From Protostelium mycophagum (Eukaryota; Evosea; Variosea; Protosteliida; Protosteliaceae): 25,917 bases of DNA. The DNA lies in assembly GCA_002081555.1 (NCBI GenBank), contig MZNV01002536.1:1-25917 (forward strand), written 5' to 3'. Positions within the stretch are counted from its first letter, which is position 1. Every line of letters begins with the position of its first letter. Below, in pieces: positions 10,316 to 19,476 of this stretch. Position numbers and translations under genes: made by a program. The notes below the pieces were generated by a model, which had not been told where the DNA came from, searched no databases, and saw nothing but the letters and a program-made list of their open reading frames with translations.

Positions 10316-10555
10316 TTAGCAGTGGTGGTGGTGTCCGTGATGGTGTCCGTGGCTGTGCACAGTGGTGTAGGTCTGGGCGGGAGCTGGGTAGCCATAAACG
10401 GGTGCGGGGGCTACATAAGCTGGCTGGACAGGGGCATAAGTGGTGGCGGGTGCTGCGACAACGTGGGTGTGGCAGTGATCATGATGACCTCCTCCTAAGA
10501 GGTTAGGGATGAGACCTCCGGTGTTGTGGCAGTGGTTGTGGCTGTGTCCGTACAT
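10316..10555 (-). CDS. Small His-rich, probably metal-binding protein (79 aa)
   Basis: A single-exon gene of 79 residues with 18 histidines. Three His clusters stand out: HSHNHCH near the N-terminus (residues 4-10), HHDHCHTH (about 24-31), and HSHGHHHGHHHHC at the C-terminus. Two clusters share the pattern H-x-H-C-H, a plausible Zn, Ni or Cu chelator. Between them is a Pro/Ala/Tyr-rich linker with AP(V/A) and PAPVYGYPAP repeats. There is no signal peptide or membrane helix. The gene is convergent with the receptor gene, with only 39 bases between stop codons. Metal buffering is inferred from composition. The low-complexity composition could also fit a structural or coat protein. Confidence 0.65.
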   Translation of the reverse strand: MYGHSHNHCHNTGGLIPNLLGGGHHDHCHTHVVAAPATTYAPVQPAYVAPAPVYGYPAPAQTYTTVHSHGHHHGHHHHC

Positions 10556-10794
10556 GTTTGTTTGTGTTGGTTTGCTTTCTTATTTGTGGTGTTGAGGAAG
10601 CTCAACATGGCTGAGTAAAAGGAAAACTGGTCGAAAAGTGGTGTAAAATTGAAGTGTTGTTGGTGTTTTCACGAGAAGAAAAGGTGAAGATGTTTTCTCG
10701 CTTGTCAGTTGAATTTCTGATTGTCTTTGAGCTCCATGCTCATGATCTGATTCTAAGTGGTAGGGTGATTCATCACATAAAAAGGTCTTTATTT
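10556..10794. other. Spacer between His-rich gene and methyltransferase gene
   Basis: About 240 bases. It must hold the promoter of the His-rich gene (read leftward) and the short 3' end of the methyltransferase transcript. No gene is seen. A stretch near 10560-10600 is T/G-rich. Confidence 0.4.
10788..10793 (-). promoter_or_regulatory. Poly(A) signal AATAAA one base after the stop
   Basis: On the minus strand the methyltransferase stop TAG (10797-10795) is followed after one base by AATAAA (10793-10788), so the 3' UTR is minimal. Confidence 0.6.
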
Positions 10795-12730
10795 CTATAA
10801 GACTTCGTAGAAAGATATCATGTCGTAATCTTCCTGCTCTCCCTCATCATGACTGTGCGGCTTCTTCATGGTCAGAGGCTTCACCCATTCACTAATGTCC
10901 ATGTTGATCTAAAGACATCAGCAAGAGTCAAAGGATGATTCCGTCACCCCAGCATCAGCGAGGGATGTCTCGATAGAAGGCACAGTCACCAATCTGCATC
11001 CCTTCTTCTTGCTTGCTTCTTTGATGGCCTTCCATAATCCCGCCAGTGTCTTTGGGCTGCTCACAAAAAATTCAAAGACATTGTTCATCACGATGACGTC
11101 AGCATCGGCCAGAATGTTGGTCTCGTTTAAGATGTCTCCAGAGAGGATCTATGAATGTTAGTCTTAATAACCTTAGGCCAATGTCTGTTGATCATTCTTT
11201 GTGTTGAAAGTGTTGCCGCAGCTGCATCAGCACATCTCGAGAAGAAGATGTTTCTACTGCGGCAGAGCCGCTGAGATGTCTGTCGTGCAGTATTATTTGC
11301 ACATATTCATCCTCTATAATTCTGCAGTCTATTCTGTACTCCAAAAAATTTCTGGTCTTGTTGGTCACTGCAGCTCCGCTGCATCCACAAAAAATCTGCA
11401 AACAAGCACTCTGTCAGTACAGTTACATTGGAGCAGGTCAACATCGTTGTAGATGGATGATCACCTCAATCCTGTCCCCTAGCTTATGCTTTTGCACGAA
11501 ATCTTTCTGCAACTTGGCGAACCAATTGTTCTTCTCAATACCCAATAACTTTGCCGCTTTGCTGTAGTAGTAACCCTGAAATTTTGGTGAGTCTTCCGGC
11601 GTTGTAGAATGTCGACAAAAAGTCTTACTGCGTAAAGCACGGCACCTAAACGTGATCCGATGTCGACGACTTTTTTGCCTTCGATGTTGCCCAAACCTTC
11701 TTCTGAAAAGATGTATTTCAACTGCAAAAGTGATGCACTGTGAGACACAAAATCTGCAATAAATTAAACTGCTGAAATCTTTTGACACAAAATCAAATAA
11801 ATCTACAAGAAATTAAATTTGTAAAAAAATTTTGACCAACCAAATATTACCCCGCAGACACGGATTTGTACAAATTTTCAAATGAAAAATAATTGCAGTA
11901 ACTACCGCTCTGTTGCTGTGAGTAACACATTCATGTTACTGTGTATCGTACGGCAACTGGTGAGGTGTACAAATGTGTGTCCGCAGGGTAATAAGATTAA
12001 AAACATTTTTTGAATCTTGTGAAGAATAAAATGTGATGCTCACTGAGATCAGAAACATTCCTGGAGCCACAATCGCCACAATAACTGCGGCTGAGAAGTC
12101 CTTCATCACACAATTCGTCGATGTCTTCGTCTACAGACATTCAGTCAAAGTTCGTGGAGATGCAATGTGATCATGAAATAATAGACATCTTTTCAACATC
12201 AAAACTCAAAACTACCAGAAGAGTCTCGCTTCAGAACGATGTTCACCATGCGACGAGATCAAAGAATCCATGCAAGTCATACCTGTGGGGTACAAAAAGC
12301 TGTCAACATGAAGTGTGTTTTTACGGTTCCAATCTCTGAACTGATCAAGGATGAGCATGTATTGTAGAATAATCATAATTAATTATATAATTATGATTAC
12401 CGTCTCTGTTCTCGGGATGATGATTTTCTCGTTAGGTGCCTCAGCTGTAGCTGGTACCAACTTTCTCAGTTCTGTTTCAATCAGTTGTGACGACTATACT
12501 CAACTAACCCTGTACGATTTCCTCCATTTTGACATCACTTGGTGTCTTATTTTGAGGCGCTTGTCTATTCTTCAATTCACCCTCTACGAGATGTCCAAAT
12601 TCATGCAGCTGTGATGTCAATATGAAACACAATGAGAGAATCTTCAGACCTTTTCAACTGGCAATTCGTCTAAAAGAACGCGAAATTTGGCGAAAGCTTG
12701 ATCGAGTTGATCGTCATGTTGATGGGCCAT
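10795..12730 (-). CDS. Class I SAM-dependent methyltransferase-like protein with CxxC element
   Basis: A protein of about 300 residues in roughly nine exons. The start at 12730 (MAHQHDDQLDQAFAKF) is chosen because it opens the first clear exon. An N-terminal helical region leads to a CGDCGS (CxxC) element near 12075, then SHSASLLQLKYIF. The Rossmann core has KKVVDIGSRLGAVLYA (motif I, D-x-G-x-x-x-G), then SKAAKLLGIEKNNWF (motif II with an acidic residue), LGDRIE, and DADVIVMNNVFEFF (motif IV region). The order fits a class I SAM-binding fold; substrate is unknown. The NNVFEFF motif and CxxC-DLNFVSHS arrangement suggest one conserved eukaryotic family, from memory only. Two introns are long: 11149-11464 and 11754-12043; the second holds a MITE. 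The gene is divergent from the kinase gene at 13183. Confidence 0.6.
11149..11464 (-). other. Long intron (316 nt) with multiple inverted repeats
   Basis: The intron carries TGCAGC-TCC-GCTGCA at 11369-11383, almost identical to the hairpin at 8592-8606 in another gene. It also has TGCCGCAG (about 11215) against CTGCGGCA (about 11258), and ACATCTC against GAGATGT in interleaved order, plus two CTGCAG sites. A CGTTGTAGAT copy lies at 11445-11454, close to its 5' splice site. No coding function is seen. Confidence 0.55.
11845..11993. mobile_element. 145-bp MITE with terminal inverted repeats and TA target duplication
   Basis: The element spans 11847-11991 and is flanked by TA on both sides (11845-11846 and 11992-11993). 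The ends are TTACCCCGCAGACACGG, then ATTTGTACA, and on the other strand TTACCCTGCGGACACAC, then ATTTGTACA: about 25 bases of inverted repeat with few mismatches. TA duplication is the mark of the Tc1/mariner group. It has no coding capacity and lies inside an intron of the methyltransferase gene. The close match between the ends suggests that it is not very old. Confidence 0.75.
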
Positions 12731-13182
12731 CTCGGAAGAAAATGAGAACTTTGGAAATTTCAAAAAATGAATTTCTCTCGTTGTAGACGAGAATATCATT
12801 TATTTTCTCTACATGCACCAGACCCCTTGCGTAAAATAGCCCCATAAGACCACTGGAAAGCGTATTGTCATCTTCCAGAATAAACTCTGTCAAAAACATC
12901 TTTCGGGCCTGCTATATAACCCGAACTGCCTGGCACATCGATATAATCTTAGCGTTGTACTCCCTGGTCGTCTTTGTGTTTCGGCAGATCTGGTGCAAAA
13001 CTGTGCTTCCTTCTTTATATTATGACATGTCACGACAGATTTAGAGAGTAAACCCCTATACCGCGTAATATTGGGTCACGTTTCTCCTTTGAGCTGGATC
13101 GGATAGGGTGAGCGGTTCGCAATCATGACCAGAAGAACACAAAGTGAGAACAGTCGGGGTGAGAGGCTGTACAGGTGCGATC
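12731..13182. other. Divergent promoter region between methyltransferase and kinase genes
   Basis: About 450 bases between two start codons that face away from each other. A minus-strand open frame at 12714-12899 runs into the methyltransferase start region in another frame; it may be leader sequence. A CGTTGTAGAC copy lies at 12779-12788. TATATAA at about 12912-12918 is TATA-like. No other gene is seen. Confidence 0.45.
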
Positions 13183-14152
13183 ATGAAGACCACCGATCAA
13201 TACGAAATGGGCCAGCAGATTGGACAAGGTAAAGACCAGATACAGTGGCAATGAGAGATTAAAGTATGAAACAGGAGGATTCGGCAAAGTGTATAGAGCT
13301 CGTGAAATGGGAAAAAAACAGGGTGTCGTCATCAAGCAACTACCCAAGACACCCTCTAAGAGTCTGGAAGAAATGGCGAGGAAAGAAGCTGAGGTCGGAC
13401 TGCGCCTGAGGCATCCTAACATCGTGAGGACGCGCGGGTCATTTGACACAGATCGGGATCACTTCTTAGTACTGGATGCCATACAAGGGGAGAACCTTTT
13501 TGAATTCATCACCGGACCTGAGTACAACGGTCTTGACGAACTTCGCGCCAAAAAGATCTTCAGAGGACTTGCCAAGGGTGAGAATTTGGCGCGTGATGTC
13601 ATCCTCATTTCATGACAGCAGTCAAGTACATCCACGCAAGAGGGGTGTCCCATTTAGACATCAAGTTGGAGAACATCATCAAGGGACAGGATGATCATGT
13701 GACACTCATCGACTTTGGGCTCTGTGTCGACGCGAACCAACTTTGTCAACAGTCCAAAGGCTCTGTGGACTATCTCGCCCCGGAGGTCTTTAAACACCTG
13801 GTATTCGAGCCCTGTGCTGCAGATGTCTGGAGCTCTGGGATTGTACTGTTCATTCTACTCACTGGTGGAATGCCTTTCGACGACTACCAAATACGCAGAA
13901 TGAGATCAACACCCATTCTACCATGGCCAGAAGAGGTGAATACAAAGACAAAATGTAAATGTTGATTTTGGACAGGTGGAGATTTCTGAAGAAGCAAAGG
14001 AGCTGGTTGAATGGATGCTTCAATATAATCCAAAGAACAGACCCGCGATGAGAGACATACTACAGCATCCCTGGCTAACAAAGCCCAATATGTTGTCGAA
14101 ACTCGGGAAGCTCTTAAGTAATTCACACAAATCGAGGAGATTTGCGCTATGA
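13183..14152 (+). CDS. Serine/threonine protein kinase (CAMK/SNF1-like)
   Basis: An almost bare kinase domain of about 280 residues in four exons (first intron 13229-13274). ATG 13183 is chosen because the glycine loop begins eleven residues later. Motifs in order: IGQGGFGKVYRA across the first intron, VVIKQL with the ATP lysine, an alpha-C glutamate in KEAEVGLRLRHPNIV, HLDIKLEN (13651-13674, HLD in place of HRD but with the catalytic Asp), DFG (13711-13719), YLAPEV, DVWSSGIVLFILLTGGMPF, and NPKNRP...HPWL near the end. All catalytic residues are present, so it is probably active. The family call rests on the APE, DVWS and HPW elements, which resemble CAMK/AMPK-type kinases; no regulatory domain is attached. 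AATAAA follows 33 bases after the stop. Confidence 0.8.
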
Positions 14153-14184
14153 ACATGTACATCCATAAATGTGATATAAAATAG

Positions 14185-14190
14185 AATAAA
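14185..14190 (+). promoter_or_regulatory. Poly(A) signal AATAAA of the kinase gene
   Basis: AATAAA 33 bases downstream of the kinase stop codon, inside the 215-base gap to the next start at 14368. Confidence 0.55.
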
Positions 14191-14367
14191 GAATACCAAA
14201 ATTGAATCTGAGCGTCGTTGTCTCTCTTCTTTATATATCAGAAGTATGGTACAGTGCAATTACACGTGCCGATCAACAGTTCTTGCGGTCGAGACGTCGC
14301 AACACTTGTCACAAAATTTTATGGAAACATTTCGCGATTAAAGCATCCATATTGATTGAATTGCTTC

Positions 14368-17300
14368 ATGGAGTGCGACAGCTCATTCAATCTCGATATC
14401 TGGCAAGAATATAAAGAAGATGGCACAGAAGATGATAAACCGAGAAAGACAAGCCCAAATGAATTGATCAGAGTCCTCTTTACGGACTTGAGCCCTGAAT
14501 TCGTCAAATTACAGGTACATTCCTTTCCGTAATCATGTTCTTTAAAATGAAATCTCAATGACAGTTATCCAGGTCTGTAAGGAGGAACTAAAAAATAAGC
14601 CCAACCTCATTCATCAATTGAGACCAATACGTCCTTCTGGTGATTCACAAATCAGCGCACACAATAAGATGATTCACGACCTCCAATTTGCGGCAGCAGA
14701 GGAGTGCAATAAGAGCATAGATATATTGGGAGGTGTTACATCATTTATAGACCTCGGAGGAGCGCCAGGTGGTTTCAGCAGTTTCATACTTTCAAAAACG
14801 GAAGCCAACGGCCGTTCATTTTATTGCAAAAGTGAACACAATAGAGAAAGTCTTGTAGAACAGGTGATCTTTAGTGTACAAGCCATGATCATCCGTTTCA
14901 TCTAGATTAAAATGTAAACTCATTTTCGACACGTCATAATGACACCGTAATAGAAAGAGAGGTTTCAAAATAATGAGGTGGACTCATTATTTGAGCCCGC
15001 CGATATGGATCGTATGGAGGAGTCTGATCTGGTAATCGTCCATGGCTGGTCGCAAGTTGGTCTTGATGAGACCATCCCACAGAAAAGAACAAAGAAAGGC
15101 AAGCATGATGAGACAAAGAAGATGTAGTGAGTGGCATTTTGCAATTCTTACCATATTGTCGTGAAAAAATCGTGAAAAAGGCGGCACTCATTTATTTTGT
15201 CCTACTATTACAGATAATATTACTGTTCATCTTTCGAGATTAGCTAGATTTACTTACATAATTTCATTGAATTTCACTGATTTTTCGCAGTGTAGATACT
15301 GGAGGAGGAGTAACCCCCGCCTCTAAAACCCTTCTCCTTTCACAGGTCAGTTTTTCCATCTACAACGCTGTAAATTAACATCTACCAGCTCGTCTTAGGA
15401 CTTTCCCGCTTGAAAGCAGAGGGCAAGATAGTCCTTTTGTTGGCACAAAAAGAGACGATTTTTGTCTCCACGCTGATCCATCTGTTGTACAAGTTCTTTG
15501 AAAAAGTGGAGGCGTATAAGCCAGATCATGCTGTCATTTTGGTGAGGATTTATTCTATTTTTAGATTTACACGATTTTTTATAGTTTAAAACAAACGTTT
15601 GTAGAGACAAAAAGCACGTTATATAAAGTCTTGAAAAAATTTGGATTTTTTTCTGAATCTGAACAGGAAGACCACCCACCCCCTTTTGCTCTTGACGGTT
15701 TCCGCTCGGGATTTCTGCTGTGTTTGAAAGGTACTCATTATGGTATCTGTTGTGATATCTTATTTTTATTCTGAAAGTTTCCTCATGATATCTCCAGGGT
15801 TCAAGCCGTCAGAACGCCTCGTCCCTCACCTGAAATCTGCGCTTCTGCGCCTGCGATCCGGTGATGACGTGTCATTCATAACCTCCCTTGGGGAGAGTGA
15901 CGAAGAAGCCGTTGTAGATGAGGTGGAACTGTTCTCTGAATGCGCATCTCTTTTGATGGCGCTGTACACGCCTATTTGGGAGGTTCAACTGACACACATC
16001 AACAAACTTCTCGAGGTTAAATCCAAAAAACAAAAGTGAGTTGTTTTTTGGCACGTTGTAGAATCGACCCTCTCATTGAAATGAAACAGGCAGAGGGGGG
16101 AGCAGAGTAGAACCTTCAGATTTCACTCTACCAGGGATCAAAATGGTTTATTGTATCACTTAACACAAGAAGAGAAGAAAAAGGTGCGCAATTAATTATC
16201 GTGACTCGTTGTAGATGATTCAGAAAATCCCAAAATAATAATTATTTAACCTTTTGTTCGTAAATTCGTGTTGTAGACAAAGTCCTGCTTGTTGTAGATA
16301 AAAATAGTGCTTTTCATTTAGCGTGCTTACAATAAAAAACAAGTACGGCAATGGCTTATTCATGTGAAAAGCCGAACCTGACATTTTTCTTGGCTCGTTG
16401 TAGATCTTCATTTGATATTCTTCAGGTGGTGGTGACGTCATCAGGCATGTCCATGGGTGAGCCAGAACTTTTCATTTCGAGAGAAAATAATCAATGTTGG
16501 ACCGAAAATAAACCCTTCTCATGGTGAGTTGTAGAGGGTTAAAATTACGAGGGTGGGGGTAACGTCGACAGGTTCTGTGTGGATTTAGGCGAGGATGTAC
16601 AGCTCATCCCCACCCAATATTCAATGGGTTATGCGTCTTCTGGTTCTGCCAATTCGCCCAGGTGCGTTGTAGATTCTCAAACCATTGTAGATGGATGGTG
16701 GTTTCCCGCCAAAAAAACAGAAATGATTCTCGGTTGTAGATGGCTGATTTTCTCAGAAATTGGGTGCTGCAGGGGAGTAACCAACCTCCCGACCTCCTTC
16801 GCATCTACAACGAGACAGATCCACCCAACAAAGACCCAGAATGGCAGAACCTGACGGTTCATCAGAACGATCTCAGCTTGTCATCTGACTGGGCCATGCA
16901 CTCTTGGAGGGTCAATTGTAGATCGTCATATCGATATTTCAGAGTTGTACAGACAAAACCAAACTCAAAAACAAATTCTGCAAACCCATCCCAGGTATTC
17001 CTCACAATTTTTTTATTAAAATTTAAAAAATAAAAATCCCAAAAGTAAAAAAGTTCTAAAAAATTTCAAAAAAAGTTCTAAAAGAAGTTCAAAAAAAGTT
17101 CAAAAAAATTTCAAAGAAGTGCTAAGAAAACTTCAAAAAAAGTTTTTGAAGAAATAAATAAATTAGGTTCTTGTCGCGAACCGATTCGAATTATACGGCA
17201 CACTCCTCTCTAAAAATGTCGGCGTTGTAAACGGACCCCCCACCGAACCCAGGAGATACGGGTCACCACAGGCACAACCCCCTCCCGAGTACATCAGAGC

Positions 17301-17415
17301 TCATCCCGAGAAGCAGAGGGAGATCCTGGAACTTTTAGAGGTGATGATACAGCTGTCACAAGGACAGACGAAGGCGGAGAAGGTCCGGGTACATGACATT
17401 CATGTCGATGAATAA
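14368..17415 (+). CDS. FtsJ-like methyltransferase domain fused to an F5/8C (discoidin)-like domain
   Basis: A protein of about 630 residues in 13 or so exons. ATG 14368 opens MECDSSFNLDIWQEY. The first half is an FtsJ/RrmJ-type fold: DLGGAPGGFSSFIL (SAM motif I at 14750-14776), DLVIVHG (15026-15046), then LSQLVLGLSRLKAEGKIVLL and GFRSGFLLCLKGF. The order and the GxIVxLL..K strand resemble FtsJ-like proteins common in fungi. The catalytic K-D-K-E tetrad looks incomplete: His follows the DLVIV strand where Asp is usual, and Gly stands in the final RSxFYLV element. The second half begins near 16100 with FRFHSTRDQNGLLYHL, then SWFCVDLG, NWVLQGS, HQNDLSL, VVQTKPNS and NRFELYGTLL, the pattern of discoidin-like domains found beside BTB or HECT domains. 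A Pro-rich segment and helix end the protein. The stop lies within AATAAA. Confidence 0.7.
15127..15290 (+). other. 164-nt intron of the FtsJ-fusion gene
   Basis: The intron runs from GTGAGTGGC to TTTTTCGCAG and separates the exon with DLVIVHG from the exon with DTGGGVTPASKTLLLSQ. It is AT-rich, with no repeat or coding potential that I can support. Open frames on the minus strand here are shadows. Confidence 0.5.
16184..16425 (+). other. 242-nt intron with four CGTTGTAGAT-type motifs
   Basis: This intron holds four copies of the dispersed motif in the same orientation: exact copies at 16207-16216 and 16396-16405, and near copies GTGTTGTAGAC (about 16270) and TTGTTGTAGAT (about 16288). It interrupts the discoidin-like domain just before VVVTSSG. 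The family usually has a W-x-N-P segment at this place, and I could not find it in the exons or intron. Confidence 0.6.
17045..17150 (+). repeat. Low-complexity A-rich repeat, unit about 10-14 nt
   Basis: Runs of A followed by GTTC or TTTC repeat about eight times (AAAAAAGTTC, AAAAAATTTC) within the last intron of the FtsJ-fusion gene. It looks like slippage in simple sequence. Confidence 0.8.
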
Positions 17416-17416
17416 A
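17411..17416 (+). promoter_or_regulatory. Poly(A) signal AATAAA overlapping the stop codon
   Basis: AATAAA at 17411-17416 contains the TAA stop (17413-17415) of the FtsJ-fusion gene, exactly as in the beta-helix gene at 3705-3710. Confidence 0.6.
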
Positions 17417-17712
17417 TCACCATTTTTATTGTTCCATCATTCCAAACCTTGATGACATCCTTATGATTGCCAAATGATGAGAGTTGTGCAAACCCACATC
17501 ATGTCCACAAAGAGCTCATGTTGGTGTTGTTTAGAGGGTCTCCGCGGGGTTGGTGTTCTGCCTAATCCTCTCCGTTTTCCTGGGATTATGGAAAAGCTGG
17601 GTTTCCCGATCAAACTTGAATCCACCGCTCAATACGGTATCACCCGAAGCTCGATTAAGAGGACGCTCAGGCATACTTGGTTGAATGCACTCAATTGACG
17701 ACTGCTGGCAAA
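17417..17712. other. Intergenic region upstream of the seven-helix protein
   Basis: About 295 bases with a 74-aa open frame on the plus strand (17474-17698). Its composition is not convincing and it has no recognisable domain, so I treat the region as promoter and leader of the gene at 17713. Confidence 0.4.
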
Positions 17713-19166
17713 ATGACAGACAACATTTTTGAAGATAAATATCGACTCTATAATACAGGTAAGGAAGTCAAGATTCGTCAAGAGAAGCGATATAATGAGC
17801 TTACTTCGAAATCATACTGGGCAGTAAAATCTGTCGAAGAATCTCATTCACCAGGCTTAACATTTTAATACAGCAGGATGTTGATGACTTACAGTTCATA
17901 TTATTTTAGCCGTCTTATACCTCTTACTCTGCTTCACATCAGTGGCATTATTTGTTAAATTATTGAAGGCACAGAGTCTCACATTTTCATGGCAACGTAT
18001 CTTTCATCCCATCTTGGCGCTTGGCTCGCTAGGTATATTTATCCTTGACAAGAAATCAATGATGATTATTGACAAAAAAATGATCATATTGACCAAAGAC
18101 AGTTAGAGGAGTATCTTTCGTATTGCAACCTTTCATTTTGACTGGTATGATGTACATGGATCAGTGGGCCAACAATTTTCTCGGTGTGATCTCCTCATTC
18201 TTTTTTGTGTGCTGCTATCTCATCCTGTTGTTCTTATGGTGAGTATTTCGCGACATCTTTGTATGGATCGTGTAAATGATGAAAAATGAAGGGTGGAGAT
18301 TTATCATAAGGCTGCATGGAAGACGAGATCAGTTAAATACTTTCGTCCACTCTTCTTAAGTATCGTCACTCTCATATTCACGATTTTATTTTTATTACAA
18401 GGTAATGAAGATTCTAATGTACCGTCTATAATTATATTTCAGGCTTGGATATTGTTTTTGGAGAACCAGCTCAACCATGGATGGAAAGGTGATGATCTCA
18501 TCTTTTCTCATTTTTTAATCGATTATTAAACATCACAGATACCCAATTTTCCACGGAAACTTTCAAATTGGAATCGTGATCCTTCTGATCATCCTCTATG
18601 TGTCGATCGGCTTAGGTAATGTAGAGACATGAATTGGTAAATATTCTAAAATAGGCAAGGATTTTTTGTGTATGGATGCATGGTGTGGAGGGCAGTCACA
18701 ACGAGAAGCTCTGCAGGTCCAAATACACGGCGGCAGATCAAACATAAAATAGTCTCTTTGACGGTGATCATCAACATCTGCTTCATGCTGAGAGCAGCAC
18801 TCATGATATATGAGGTGACCTGTTTGATCTTTACCTTTATTTTATACATCTTTATTTTGTCGCCATGGATTTTTCACTTCGCTAAAATGTGATTTAAAAA
18901 TGCAATCATCATGATTGATCGAAATTAGGTCTGTGTGACAATCAAATCAGGACCAGAACAACCAAAGAATCTGACATCCTGGTGGTGGGACGCTCCCCTG
19001 TTCCTTACTCTGGAGGTACCATGATCCCTCATTTTCCATCTGAGGTGTACAGATCGCGCCTCTATTGGGCATTTTGTGGATTCTTCGGTCAGCACCGCGC
19101 AAGAGAGAAGATTCAACACCAAATCCACAGACACCACACGAAAAGACACCGCTTGTCAACCCATAA
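17713..19166 (+). CDS. Seven-transmembrane protein, THH1/TOM1/TOM3-like or GPR137-like
   Basis: About 320 residues in some nine exons. ATG 17713 begins MTDNIFEDKYRLYNT, a short outside N-terminus; the first intron (17759-17909) ends TTATTTTAG. Seven hydrophobic segments follow: VLYLLLCFTSVALFVKLL, ILALGSL..VSFVLQPFILTG, FLGVISSFFFVCCYLILLFL, LFLSIVTLIFTILFLLQ, IGIVILLIILYVSIGLGFF, IVSLTVIINICFMLRAALMI and FLTLEIAPLLGILWIL. A basic loop, TRRQIKHK, lies before the sixth helix, and the tail is Pro/Thr-rich, ending in TPLVNP. Helix layout and the loop-six pattern recall the TOM1-like/GPR137-like group, which act in endolysosomal membranes; this is a family resemblance only. Rhodopsin-type motifs are not seen. 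The stop at 19164-19166 lies within CATAAA, a possible weak poly(A) signal. Confidence 0.65.
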
Positions 19167-19476
19167 AATATATATTTCCAGTGCTAAATATGTGGTGTTC
19201 TGCTGACAGAGTCTGCGGTAACAAACACGTTAATAACCGAGGATCTTACCGTGATGTGGGAGTCTGACCACCAATAGAGACATTTTTCAGCAAGGACAGC
19301 TGCCATAGGAAATCAACCTCTAAAGGGAGGAGGTGTCAATTTGATGTCAAAATTACAACTCTGTCACGCTACAATGGAAATTCATTGAAGTTTTGTTATT
19401 TTTCGGGCTGTCGGGGTCTACCGGTCTGAAATAAATTTCGAGCCCCCAACACACAATCACCACGCAACACGCTAAC
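19167..19476. other. Intergenic region, 310 bases
   Basis: It holds the 3' end of the seven-helix gene and the promoter of the secreted protein at 19477. No gene is supported. A minus-strand open frame (19353-19658) with one hydrophobic stretch overlaps the next gene and is taken as its shadow. Confidence 0.4.

Noticed and set aside
10273-10506. Plus-strand open frames opposite the His-rich gene
   Set aside because: Gly/Val/Trp-rich mirror of CAC/CAT-rich coding sequence.
14934-15191. Minus-strand frames in the FtsJ-fusion gene
   Set aside because: They span a supported exon with DLVIVHG and the following intron.
17474-17698. 74-aa plus-strand open frame upstream of the seven-helix gene
   Set aside because: No domain, Cys/Arg/Leu-rich and unremarkable. 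It may be leader sequence.
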